Assembly (NCBI GenBank): GCA_036733925.1
Contig: DAIMZO010000016.1
Location: 1 to 49,085 of the forward strand
Length of the DNA: 49,085 bases
Reading direction: 5' to 3'
Source of the DNA: UBA2897 sp036733925
Lineage (GTDB): Bacteria > Bacillota > Negativicutes > Selenomonadales > Selenomonadaceae
Shown here: piece after piece, positions 24,635 through 36,234 of the stretch
Layout: every line of letters begins with the position of its first letter
How positions within the stretch are numbered: position 1 is the first letter of the stretch
Notes under the pieces: model-generated
What the model saw: the letters and a program-made list of their open reading frames with translations, nothing else
Told to the model about the DNA's origin: nothing
The model's database searches: none
Translations under genes and position numbers: made by a program

Positions 24635-25915
24635 TTATTTTCCAATCCGCTCGAGGGCGCGGTGAGCGATGTCTTTGCGGTGGTATTCGTCCTGGAAGGT
24701 GATCTTGGTGACGCCTTCGTAGGCTTTGTCTACGGCCGCGCGGATGTCCGCGCCTTTCGCGACGACGCCGAGGACGCGGCCGCCGTTCGTGACGATCTGG
24801 CCGTCTTTCTCTGTGGTGCCGGCGTGGACAACGAGGCAGCCCGCCTGTTCCGCAGCCTCGATGCCGGTGATGGGATAACCTTTTTTATAGGATTTCGGAT
24901 AGCCGCCGGAGGTCATGACGACGCAGACCGCCGTATCCTTGCTCCACTGGATATCCTGCGTATCGAGCGTGCCATCGACGCATGCGAGCATGACGTCGAC
25001 GAGGTCGCTGTCGAGCAGCGGCAGGACGACCTGCGTCTCGGGATCGCCGAAGCGCGCGTTGAATTCGACGACTTTCGGGCCTTCATCGGTAATCATGAGG
25101 CCGGCGTAGAGGCAGCCCTTGTATGGACGTCCTTCTTTTGCCATTGCCGCGACGATCGGCTGCAGCACCTCTTTTTCCGCACGGTCGATGAGCTCCTGCG
25201 TCATGACAGGTGCCGGAGCATAGGCGCCCATGCCGCCAGTGTTCGGCCCTTTATCGCCGTCGTAGACGCATTTATGATCCTGCGACGGGATCATTGAGCG
25301 GATGGTCTTGCCATCTGTAAACGTGAGCAGGCTGGCCTCCTCGCCCTGCATGAATTCCTCGATGACGACGCGGCTGCCCGCCTGACCGAATTCCTGATTC
25401 TCCATGATGTCATGAATAGCCGTGAGTGCCTCGTCCTCCGTCTGTGCTACGGTCACGCCCTTGCCTGCCGCGAGGCCGTCCGCCTTGATGACGATGGGCG
25501 CGCCCTGCTCCTTGACGTAGGCGCGAGCGGCATCGGCATCCGTGAATACATCGTACTTCGCCGTCGGGATGCCATATTTCTTCATCATGCCCTTGGAGAA
25601 GGACTTCGAGCCCTCGAGTTCGGCCGCGGCCTTGCTCGGTCCGAATGCGCGGATGCCCGCGGCCTGCATCGCGTCGACGACGCCGTTGGTCAGCGGAACC
25701 TCCGGGCCGACGACGACGAGGTCGATGGCATATTGCTGTGCGGCCTTCACGAGCGCCGCATTGTCCTCAATGTCGATGCCTCCGAGGCAGACCGCGAATT
25801 TCTTCATGCCGGGATTGCCCGGCACTGCGTAGAGTTTCGTGCATTTCGGAGACTGCGCGAGCTTCCAGCCGAGCGTATACTCACGGCCGCCCCCGCCAAT
25901 GACGAGTATATTCAT
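24635..25915 (-). CDS. purD: Phosphoribosylamine-glycine ligase PurD
   Basis: A 426-residue ATP-grasp enzyme that joins phosphoribosylamine and glycine to GAR, the second step of purine synthesis. Seen: the N-terminal MNILVIGGGGREYTL, the ATP-grasp core IVIKADGLAAGKGVTVA, DHKCVYDGDKGPNTGGMGAY and VVEFNARFGDPETQ. Length is normal. Start at ATG 25915 (GAGGG seven bases before); the longer frame adds seven residues without support. It is the last gene of the operon, 10 bases after purH. Confidence 0.97.
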   Translation of the reverse strand: MNILVIGGGGREYTLGWKLAQSPKCTKLYAVPGNPGMKKFAVCLGGIDIEDNAALVKAAQQYAIDLVVVGPEVPLTNGVVDAMQAAGIRAFGPSKAAAELEGSKSFSKGMMKKYGIPTAKYDVFTDADAARAYVKEQGAPIVIKADGLAAGKGVTVAQTEDEALTAIHDIMENQEFGQAGSRVVIEEFMQGEEASLLTFTDGKTIRSMIPSQDHKCVYDGDKGPNTGGMGAYAPAPVMTQELIDRAEKEVLQPIVAAMAKEGRPYKGCLYAGLMITDEGPKVVEFNARFGDPETQVVLPLLDSDLVDVMLACVDGTLDTQDIQWSKDTAVCVVMTSGGYPKSYKKGYPITGIEAAEQAGCLVVHAGTTEKDGQIVTNGGRVLGVVAKGADIRAAVDKAYEGVTKITFQDEYHRKDIAHRALERIGK

Positions 25916-25925
25916 TCTGACACCC

Positions 25926-26519
25926 TCATTTCTCAAGCTGTTTCTTCAGATATTCCTGAATCATCGTGTCGTAGGCCGCCGTATGGGCAAAGGCCTCCTG
26001 TGCGAGTTCCATGCGCGTGCGTGCGTCGACCTCGCCGGTCTCCGCAATCTGCTTCGCGACGGCGTCATAGCGCGCCGGGTTCGTGACGATTGTGACGTAT
26101 TTGAAGTTCTTTGCAGCCGCGCGGGTCATGGCTGGTCCGCCGATATCGATGTTCTCGATGGCTTCGTCAAGCGTGACACCCGGCTTCGAGATAGTCTCTT
26201 TAAACGGATACAGATTGCATACGACGAGGTCGATGCCTTTGATGTTGTGCTCTTTCATCTCGCGGACGTGTTCCGGATTGTCGCGCACGGCTAGGATGCC
26301 GCCGTGGATGTACGGGTTCAGCGTCTTGACGCGGCCGTTCAGGATCTCCGGGAAGCCCGTGACATCGGAAACATAGGTCACGGGGATGCCCGCGTCCTTG
26401 ATAGCCTTCATCGTGCCTCCGGTCGAGATGATCTCGACGCCGGCCTCATGGAGCTTCCGGGCGAAGTCGACGACGCCGGTCTTATCGGATACGCTGACAA
26501 GTGCGCGCTGGATTTTCAT
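25926..26519 (-). CDS. purH: Monofunctional IMP cyclohydrolase (N-terminal half of PurH only)
   Basis: A 197-residue protein equal to the MGS-like IMP cyclohydrolase domain of PurH: RALVSVSDKTGVVDFA at the start, STGGTMKAI, LNGRVKTLNPYIHGGIL and IDIGGPAMTRAAAKN. Bifunctional PurH is normally about 510 residues, with an AICAR transformylase domain after position 200. Here the frame ends cleanly with LEK and the next gene begins 10 bases later, so there is no room for the second domain and no sign of a frameshift. It should catalyse ring closure of FAICAR to IMP. A separate formyltransferase must be encoded elsewhere, not in this window. GGAGG precedes the ATG. Confidence 0.92.
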   Translation of the reverse strand: MKIQRALVSVSDKTGVVDFARKLHEAGVEIISTGGTMKAIKDAGIPVTYVSDVTGFPEILNGRVKTLNPYIHGGILAVRDNPEHVREMKEHNIKGIDLVVCNLYPFKETISKPGVTLDEAIENIDIGGPAMTRAAAKNFKYVTIVTNPARYDAVAKQIAETGEVDARTRMELAQEAFAHTAAYDTMIQEYLKKQLEK

Positions 26520-26543
26520 ATATTTTTTTCCTCCTTCGAGTAT

Positions 26544-27170
26544 TCAATCTTCTGGCGGGAGAATGTGGACGTGGCGGCCTTCGATCTGCAAACGGTGCTC
26601 GCAGTAGAGCTCGATGGCCTGCGGGTAGATCTTATGCTCCTGCTCGAGTACGCGGGCGCTCAGCGTGTCCTCGGTATCTCCCTCGAGCACCGGCACCGCG
26701 ACCTGCAGGATGATGGGGCCGCTGTCGGTGCCCTCATCAACGAAATGTACGGTGCAACCGCTGACCTTCACGCCGTAGGCGAGTTCATCGCGATGCGCAT
26801 GCGCGCCCGGGAAGCTCGGCAGCAATGCCGGATGGATGTTCATGATCCGCTTCGGGAACTGGCGGACGAAATACGGCGTCAGGATGCGCATGAAGCCCGC
26901 GAGGACGACAAGCGTCACGCCGGCTGCCTGCAGCTGACGGACGAGCTCGCGCTCAAAGGATTCGCGGTCTGCGTATTCTTTCCGGTTCACGCATGCCGCC
27001 GGAATCCCGGCTTTCTCCGCGCGTTTCAGGGCGTAGGCATCCGGCTTGTCGGTCAGCACGAGCGCAATGCGCGCGTGCACCTCGCCGCGGCCGATGGCGT
27101 CGATGATGGACTGCAGATCCGTCCCCCGGCCAGAACATAGCACGCCGAGGACTTCTTTTGCCTCTGTCAT
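26544..27170 (-). CDS. purN: Phosphoribosylglycinamide formyltransferase PurN
   Basis: A 208-residue 10-formyl-THF-dependent GAR transformylase. Seen: LGVLCSGRGTDLQSII at the start, the catalytic Asn/His block MNIHPALLPSFPGAHAH, and CTVHFVDEGTDSGPII with the catalytic Asp. The start ATG overlaps the purM stop as ATGA. The usual G-x-SGxGSN phosphate loop reads CSGRGTDLQ, a mild variation. Converts GAR to FGAR in the cytoplasm. Confidence 0.96.
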   Translation of the reverse strand: MTEAKEVLGVLCSGRGTDLQSIIDAIGRGEVHARIALVLTDKPDAYALKRAEKAGIPAACVNRKEYADRESFERELVRQLQAAGVTLVVLAGFMRILTPYFVRQFPKRIMNIHPALLPSFPGAHAHRDELAYGVKVSGCTVHFVDEGTDSGPIILQVAVPVLEGDTEDTLSARVLEQEHKIYPQAIELYCEHRLQIEGRHVHILPPED

Positions 27171-28216
27171 TTCGCGAACACACCGCCCTTGATCGTGACT
27201 TCATGCGCGCCGCGCGTCACCTTGCCGATGCGGTAGACGGTCTCATTCTTCGCCGCGAGATCCGCCTCGATCTTCGCCGCATCGTCCGCGGAAACAATCA
27301 GTACCATGCCGATGCCCATGTTGAACGTGCGGTACATCTCGTGCCAGTCCACATTGCCCCACTGCTGCAGCAGGCGGAAAATCGGCGGCATCTCCCATGC
27401 CGCGCTGTCGATGGTCACGCCCATATCGTCCGGCATCGCGCGCGGGATGTTCTCGTAGAAGCCGCCGCCCGTGATATGCACCATGCCGTGGATGTCGTAA
27501 TCGCGAATCAGCGGCAGGCAGGTCTTCGGGTAAAGGCGCGTCGGCGTCAGGAGTTCCTCGCCGATGGTCTTGCCGAGAGTATCGACGTACTCGTCGCCCT
27601 TCATGCCCTTCCGCTCAAAGACGATCTTGCGCACAAGCGTGTAGCCGTTGGAGTGCACGCCGGAGGACGGCAGGCCGAGCAGGACATCGCCCTCCTGCAC
27701 GCGTGCCGGCGTGATCAGCTTCGATTTCTCGACGACGCCGACGGAGAAGCCCGCAATATCGTACTCGCTCTCAGGGTAAAAACCGTTCATCTCTGCGGTC
27801 TCGCCGCCGATCAGCGCGCAGCCGGACTCCTTGCACGCGTTCGCGACGCCCTTCACGACGTCGGCTGCCTGCACCGGGTCGAGCTTGCCGACCGCGAGGT
27901 AGTCGAGGAAGAACAGCGGCTCTGCGCCCTGCACGAGGATATCGTTAACGCACATCGCGACCGCGTCCTGCCCGATGGTATCATGCTTGTTGAGCAGGAA
28001 AGCGAGTTTGAGCTTCGTGCCGACGCCATCGGTTCCCGAGACGAGCACCGGTTCCTTATACTTCCCATTCAGCGCGAACAGGCCGCCAAAGCCGCCGAGG
28101 TCGCCGAGCACCTCCGGCCGATATGTCGCGCGCACGCTGTCCTTGATGCGCTGTACCGTCTCATTGCCTGCATCGATATCGACGCCCGCGTCCGCGTAGG
28201 TCATTTTTTCTGCCAT
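27167..28216 (-). CDS. purM: Phosphoribosylformylglycinamidine cyclo-ligase PurM
   Basis: A 349-residue AIR synthetase. Seen: MTYADAGVDIDAGN at the start, VSGTDGVGTKLKLAF, GQDAVAMCVNDILVQGAEPLFFLDY and LIGGETAEMNGFY, all standard PurM/PurL-fold motifs. ATG 28216 with AAAAGGTG upstream is preferred over 28234. It follows the purF stop by 18 bases and overlaps purN by 4 bases. Uses ATP to close the imidazole ring of AIR. Confidence 0.97.
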   Translation of the reverse strand: MAEKMTYADAGVDIDAGNETVQRIKDSVRATYRPEVLGDLGGFGGLFALNGKYKEPVLVSGTDGVGTKLKLAFLLNKHDTIGQDAVAMCVNDILVQGAEPLFFLDYLAVGKLDPVQAADVVKGVANACKESGCALIGGETAEMNGFYPESEYDIAGFSVGVVEKSKLITPARVQEGDVLLGLPSSGVHSNGYTLVRKIVFERKGMKGDEYVDTLGKTIGEELLTPTRLYPKTCLPLIRDYDIHGMVHITGGGFYENIPRAMPDDMGVTIDSAAWEMPPIFRLLQQWGNVDWHEMYRTFNMGIGMVLIVSADDAAKIEADLAAKNETVYRIGKVTRGAHEVTIKGGVFAK

Positions 28217-28234
28217 GATTTCACCTTTTCCCAC

Positions 28235-29671
28235 TCAATTTCCATGCTGTTTTTTCTGTTCGAAAACGTATTTGCTGTCGCCCGCCGGGTGCTCGCCATC
28301 CTTGATCGGATACACCTTGTTGAAGCAGGCGTAGCACATCGCGTCCGCGTCGACATCCGGCACGCATTTCTTGAGGCCCTCGATGGACAGGAAATGCAGG
28401 GCATCCGCGCCGATGAACTGCCGGATCTCCTCAACGGTCTTCGTCGCGGCGATGAGTTCCTTGCGCACGCTCGTATCGATGCCGTAGAAGCATGGATAGC
28501 CGATTGGCGGGCTCGAAATGCACATCTTGACGGATTTCGCGCCGGCGTTCCGAAGCATCCGGACGATCTTGCCGCTCGTCGTGCCGCGCACGATGGAGTC
28601 ATCGACCATGATGACGACCTTGCCCTCGACGGCCGAACGGATGGCGTTCAGTTTCAGCTTGACCGCCGTATCGCGTTTCTTCTGCGTCGGCTGGATAAAC
28701 GTGCGGCCGATGTAGCGGTTCTTGATGAGGCCCTCGACGAACGGGATGCCGGACTCATAGGCATAGCCTGTCGCAGCCGTCGTGCCGGAATCCGGCACCG
28801 AAATCACGATATCGCCCTTGTATTTCGACTCGCGCGCGAGCATGCGCCCCATCTCGAAGCGGGCCGCATGTACGCTCTGCCCGTCGATGACGGAATCCGG
28901 CCGCGCGAAATAGATGTACTCGAAAATGCAGGATGCGCGCTTCTCGCCCGTCGCGAACGGGTAAGATTTCAGTCCCTCATCATCGATGACGACCATCTCG
29001 CCCGGCTCGACGTCGCGCACGAACTCGGCACCGACGACGTCGAGGCCGCAGGTCTCCGACGAAAGGATCCAGCTACCATCATCCGTGCGCCCGATGCAGA
29101 GCGGACGGAAGCCCTGCGGGTCGCGGACGCCGATGAGCTTCTGCTCGGTCATGATGGTCAGGCAGTACGCGCCCTTAATCTGCTTCAGGCTCTCGATGAT
29201 CTTCTTCTCAATGGTCTCCGCGCGACTGCGCGCAATCAAGTTCACGAACACCTCGGAGTCGATGGAGGTCTGGAAAATCGTGCCCTCCTGCTCGAGGCGG
29301 TGGCGGATCTCCGCCGCATTCGTCAGGTTGCCGTTATGTGCGAGCGCAATCTTGCCGCCCGCATAGTTCACGAGCAGCGGCTGCGTGTTCGCGAGCAGGC
29401 TCGAGCCCGTCGTCGAATAGCGGACATGGCCGACCGCGATATACTGATTGTCCATGTGCGGCACCTGATGCCGGAACACCTCGTTGACGAGGCCCATACC
29501 GCGCGATACATCCATCCACGCGCCGTCCGTGATGGCGATGCCCGCACTCTCCTGCCCGCGGTGCTGCAGGGCGTAGAGGCCAAGGTACGTCATGTGCGAG
29601 ACATCTTCCGTATGGGAATAGACGCCGTAGACGCCGCACTCTTCCTTCCATTTTGGTTCTGCTTGATTCAT
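28235..29671 (-). CDS. purF: Amidophosphoribosyltransferase PurF
   Basis: A 478-residue first-step enzyme of purine synthesis. From ATG 29671 an 11-residue propeptide (MNQAEPKWKEE) precedes the catalytic CGVYG Cys, as in the Bacillus-type enzyme that matures by cleavage. Cysteines in CIFEYIYF, YPCFYGID and MCYACFNKVYP match the [4Fe-4S] set of that type, and VMVDDSIVRGTTS-like sequence (IMVDDSIVRGTT) is the PRPP loop. An ATG at 29719 overlaps the purE stop (TGATG) and would give a 27-residue propeptide, so coupling from there is possible. Confidence 0.96.
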   Translation of the reverse strand: MNQAEPKWKEECGVYGVYSHTEDVSHMTYLGLYALQHRGQESAGIAITDGAWMDVSRGMGLVNEVFRHQVPHMDNQYIAVGHVRYSTTGSSLLANTQPLLVNYAGGKIALAHNGNLTNAAEIRHRLEQEGTIFQTSIDSEVFVNLIARSRAETIEKKIIESLKQIKGAYCLTIMTEQKLIGVRDPQGFRPLCIGRTDDGSWILSSETCGLDVVGAEFVRDVEPGEMVVIDDEGLKSYPFATGEKRASCIFEYIYFARPDSVIDGQSVHAARFEMGRMLARESKYKGDIVISVPDSGTTAATGYAYESGIPFVEGLIKNRYIGRTFIQPTQKKRDTAVKLKLNAIRSAVEGKVVIMVDDSIVRGTTSGKIVRMLRNAGAKSVKMCISSPPIGYPCFYGIDTSVRKELIAATKTVEEIRQFIGADALHFLSIEGLKKCVPDVDADAMCYACFNKVYPIKDGEHPAGDSKYVFEQKKQHGN

Positions 29672-29718
29672 AGGTTTTCTTTTGTTCTCCCGATACAATA
29701 GAACTGACGAACGCTGCA

Positions 29719-30204
29719 TCAGGCCTGTGCCTTGACGCGCGCCGCTTTTTCCTCTACGCCTTTTGCCATATCCTCGCGATAATCCTGAAGCTTCTTCTGC
29801 AGGTCTTTGTCCGAGATAGCGAACATCTCGATGGCATAGACCGCCGCGTTCTTCGCGCCGTTGATCGCCATCGTCCCGACCGGTACGCCAGACGGCATCT
29901 GCACGGTCGAGAGCAGCGCATCCATGCCGCTGAGCGGCGTCGCGTTGACCGGTACACCGATGACCGGCAGCGTCGTGTAGCTCGCGACGACACCAGCGAG
30001 ATGGGCAGCGGCACCGGCTGCGACGATGAACGCCCCGACGCCCTTTTCCGGTGCGGACGTCACGAACTCGCGCACGCGCGCCGGCGTGCGGTGCGCCGAA
30101 GCCACCTCGACGACAGACTCAATCCCGAACTCTTTCAGAAGCGCAACCGCCGGCTCCAAGACCTTCCAGTCCGAATCGCTTCCCATGAGAACAGCTACCT
30201 TCAT
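29719..30204 (-). CDS. purE: N5-carboxyaminoimidazole ribonucleotide mutase PurE
   Basis: A 161-residue mutase that converts N5-CAIR to CAIR. Seen: VAVLMGSDSDWKVLEPA, VASAHRTPARV with the catalytic His, GAAAHLAGVVAS and LLSTVQMPSGVPVGT. Length is typical of the class I bacterial enzyme. It is the first gene of the operon; GGAGG lies upstream of its ATG. No purK or purC is adjacent in this window. Confidence 0.97.
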   Translation of the reverse strand: MKVAVLMGSDSDWKVLEPAVALLKEFGIESVVEVASAHRTPARVREFVTSAPEKGVGAFIVAAGAAAHLAGVVASYTTLPVIGVPVNATPLSGMDALLSTVQMPSGVPVGTMAINGAKNAAVYAIEMFAISDKDLQKKLQDYREDMAKGVEEKAARVKAQA

Positions 30205-30305
30205 GGATCATCATCCTCCATTTCCATGATACGGCCATTACCGGGATATCCCGTATCCCTTCAAATAATGGTAAGAAGCGGATATCCCTGTACCCGCATA
30301 CTACC

Positions 30306-30334
30306 ATCATACCGATAAAACGTTTTTCTGTCAA
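30306..30334 (-). promoter_or_regulatory. Promoter of the purine operon
   Basis: On the minus strand TTGACA (30334-30329), a 17-base spacer and TATGAT (30311-30306). About 95 bases of leader separate it from the purE ATG. The leader has two copies of GGGATATCC, one in a perfect 12-bp palindrome (30242-30253). Confidence 0.75.
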
Positions 30335-30410
30335 TAAAAAGTGGACAAGCGTCCTTGACTTTTCCCTTTCTCTGCACAGTTTTACTCATCAAAGGGCATG
30401 AGAAATGCAA

Positions 30411-30447
30411 AAAAACCGCCGCACGATACTTTCCGTTCGTGCGGCAG
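30411..30447 (-). terminator. Terminator of the acyl-CoA thioesterase gene
   Basis: A stem of GCCGCACGA and its complement (arms 30418-30426 and 30437-30445), followed on the minus strand by GG and a run of seven T. It lies 16 bases beyond the stop. Confidence 0.85.
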
Positions 30448-30462
30448 CTCCATGGTCTGTCC

Positions 30463-30981
30463 TTATTTCTTTGCGCTCTGCGCGGCCTGTTCTGCCTTCT
30501 TTGCGGCAACGAAAGCGGCCTCACGCTGCTTACGTTTGCGCGCTTTGTGCGCCTCGTAGCGTTCTTTGCCTTCTTCGAAAGCGGCCCTCTGCTCCGGCGT
30601 CGTGACCTTCAGCGGCGCGACAGCTTTCGGGCGGCCATTGCGGTCCATCGCTACCATCGTGAAGTATGCCGTCAGCGCCTGCTCCGGCTTGTCGCCGTGC
30701 TCGATATCCTCGACCTCAACGTTGACGAAGATCTCCATCGAGCTGTGGCCGACGAATACGACCTCTGCCGTGCAGTTGACGAGATCGCCGATAAAGATTG
30801 GCTTGTGGAACTCGAGCTCGTCGACACGTGCCGTCACGACGTTCATGTGTGCATATTTGTAGCCGCACGCATACGCCGCTGAGTCCATCATCTTCATGAT
30901 TTCGCCACCGAAGACGTTGCCGTTCGGATTTGCCTGATTCGGCATCATGACCGTACCAATAATCGTCTTGTTCTGATCCAT
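30463..30981 (-). CDS. Hotdog-fold acyl-CoA thioesterase, YciA/ACOT type
   Basis: A 172-residue thioesterase. Seen: MMPNQANPNGNVFGGEIMKMMD, with the catalytic Asn/Asp context of the family, then AYACGYKYAHMNVVTARVDELEFHKPIFIGDLV and a late YFTMVAMDRNGRP. A Lys/Ala/Glu-rich helical tail follows (from about residue 130), longer than in YciA. Hydrolyses acyl-CoA esters in the cytoplasm. ATG 30981 has GGAGG seven bases upstream. It is a single gene between the mrp and purine units. Confidence 0.9.
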   Translation of the reverse strand: MDQNKTIIGTVMMPNQANPNGNVFGGEIMKMMDSAAYACGYKYAHMNVVTARVDELEFHKPIFIGDLVNCTAEVVFVGHSSMEIFVNVEVEDIEHGDKPEQALTAYFTMVAMDRNGRPKAVAPLKVTTPEQRAAFEEGKERYEAHKARKRKQREAAFVAAKKAEQAAQSAKK

Positions 30982-31179
30982 CGATAAACCTCCTGCCATA
31001 CAGTGCCAGGAACCACTGACTCAGCCGCCTCCCACATTGCCGCGAGCATCAGCCGTTCTTTGAAAAATTTTATGTATCTGCTTACATTTCTTCCACGTCT
31101 TTATTCTACCATGTTTCCCCGAGAAAATCTAGTATCTTTCATTACCGTTCTGTCTTTTTCTTTTTGCTGCAAAGAAAAA

Positions 31180-31204
31180 CAGACGGAGGATATTCCTCCG
31201 TCTG
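31180..31204 (-). terminator. Terminator of the mrp gene
   Basis: An 11-bp perfect stem (CAGACGGAGGA, arms 31180-31190 and 31194-31204) with a 3-base loop, followed on the minus strand by TTTTTCTTT. Confidence 0.9.
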
Positions 31205-31221
31205 CTGCTTTTCCTGCAGGC

Positions 31222-32073
31222 TCACTTCGTCTCTGCGTCTTTTTTCAGGATCTGTTCCGCAGCGGCGTCGAGCCAGTCGCCCTGCACGGTCTCGAGCTGG
31301 CCGGCATCGCATTCCGCGGCGAGACCCGGGACGATTGGGATCCGCGCGAGGATGTCGAGACCGTACTGCTTCGTGATCTCATCCAAGTGGCTCTTGCCGA
31401 AAATCTCGTGGCGCTCATGGCAGTTCGGGCACTCGAAATAGCTCATGTTCTCGACGACGCCGAGAATCGGCACCTTCATCATTTCGGCCATCTTCACGGC
31501 CTTCTCGACGATCATCGAGACGAGCTCCTGCGGGCTCGTGACGATGACGATGCCATCGACCGCGATGGTCTGGAATACCGTCAGCGGCACGTCGCCGGTT
31601 CCCGGCGGCATATCGATGAACAGGTAGTCCGTATCCTCCCAGATGATGTCCTGCCAAAACTGCTTGACGACGCCGGAGAGGATGGGGCCGCGCCATACGA
31701 CCGGATCGGACTCGTTCTCCATCAGCAGATTCATGCTCATAATGCCGATGCCGCCGGCCGTCGGAACCGGGTAGGCACCGACTTTCGAGCCGCGCACCTC
31801 GCCCTTCACGCCGAACATCTTCGGGATTGACGGGCCCGTGATGTCCGCGTCCATGATGCCGACATGCTGCCCCTTCCGGGACATCGCGACGGCGAGCAGG
31901 CCGGTCGTCAGCGATTTGCCGACACCGCCCTTGCCGGACACTACCGCGATGACGTGGCGGATGGAGCTCAGCTCATGCGGCTTCTCGTGGAAGTCCTTCT
32001 TGCCCTGCGTACGCGTATCTTCGCCGCAGGTCGTCCCGCAGGCGCTGCAGTCGTGATTACAGTTTTCTGCCAT
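31222..32073 (-). CDS. Mrp/NBP35-family Fe-S cluster carrier ATPase (ApbC-like)
   Basis: A 283-residue P-loop ATPase of the MinD/Mrp class that holds and transfers Fe-S clusters. The deviant Walker A is SGKGGVGKS, followed by DADITGPSIPKMFG, IDMPPGTGD and the bridging cysteine pair of YFECPNCHERHE. An N-terminal Cys-rich lead (C..HDCSACGTTC) gives a second ferredoxin-like set, as in Nbp35. ATG 32073 is preceded by AGGAGG. It lies directly downstream of rpoC but is separated from it by a terminator. In a genome region with many Fe-S enzymes its cargo is likely but not provable here. Confidence 0.93.
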   Translation of the reverse strand: MAENCNHDCSACGTTCGEDTRTQGKKDFHEKPHELSSIRHVIAVVSGKGGVGKSLTTGLLAVAMSRKGQHVGIMDADITGPSIPKMFGVKGEVRGSKVGAYPVPTAGGIGIMSMNLLMENESDPVVWRGPILSGVVKQFWQDIIWEDTDYLFIDMPPGTGDVPLTVFQTIAVDGIVIVTSPQELVSMIVEKAVKMAEMMKVPILGVVENMSYFECPNCHERHEIFGKSHLDEITKQYGLDILARIPIVPGLAAECDAGQLETVQGDWLDAAAEQILKKDAETK

Positions 32074-32133
32074 TCTATAGCCCTCCTGAACATGCACGGG
32101 TACTATGGCTGCCCATAGTGCCTCGCGATATAA

Positions 32134-32161
32134 GAAAACCTTCCCCTGCGGGAAGGTTTTC
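32134..32161 (-). terminator. Terminator of the rpoBC operon
   Basis: A 12-bp perfect stem (GAAAACCTTCCC and complement, arms 32134-32145 and 32150-32161) with loop CTGC, 20 bases after the rpoC stop. A short T/A run follows on the minus strand. Confidence 0.88.
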
Positions 32162-32181
32162 AGCTTTACCTTATCGGATCA

Positions 32182-36216
<4,035 letters not shown>

Positions 36217-36234
36217 AGAGATGACACTCCCTTC

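Noticed and set aside
27158..29701. Plus-strand ORF of 847 codons opposite purM and purF
   Set aside because: Shadow frame produced by codon bias; both minus-strand genes are fully recognisable.
30205..30334. Purine or ZTP riboswitch upstream of purE
   Set aside because: Conserved core sequences of these riboswitch classes were not found; only short dyads are present.
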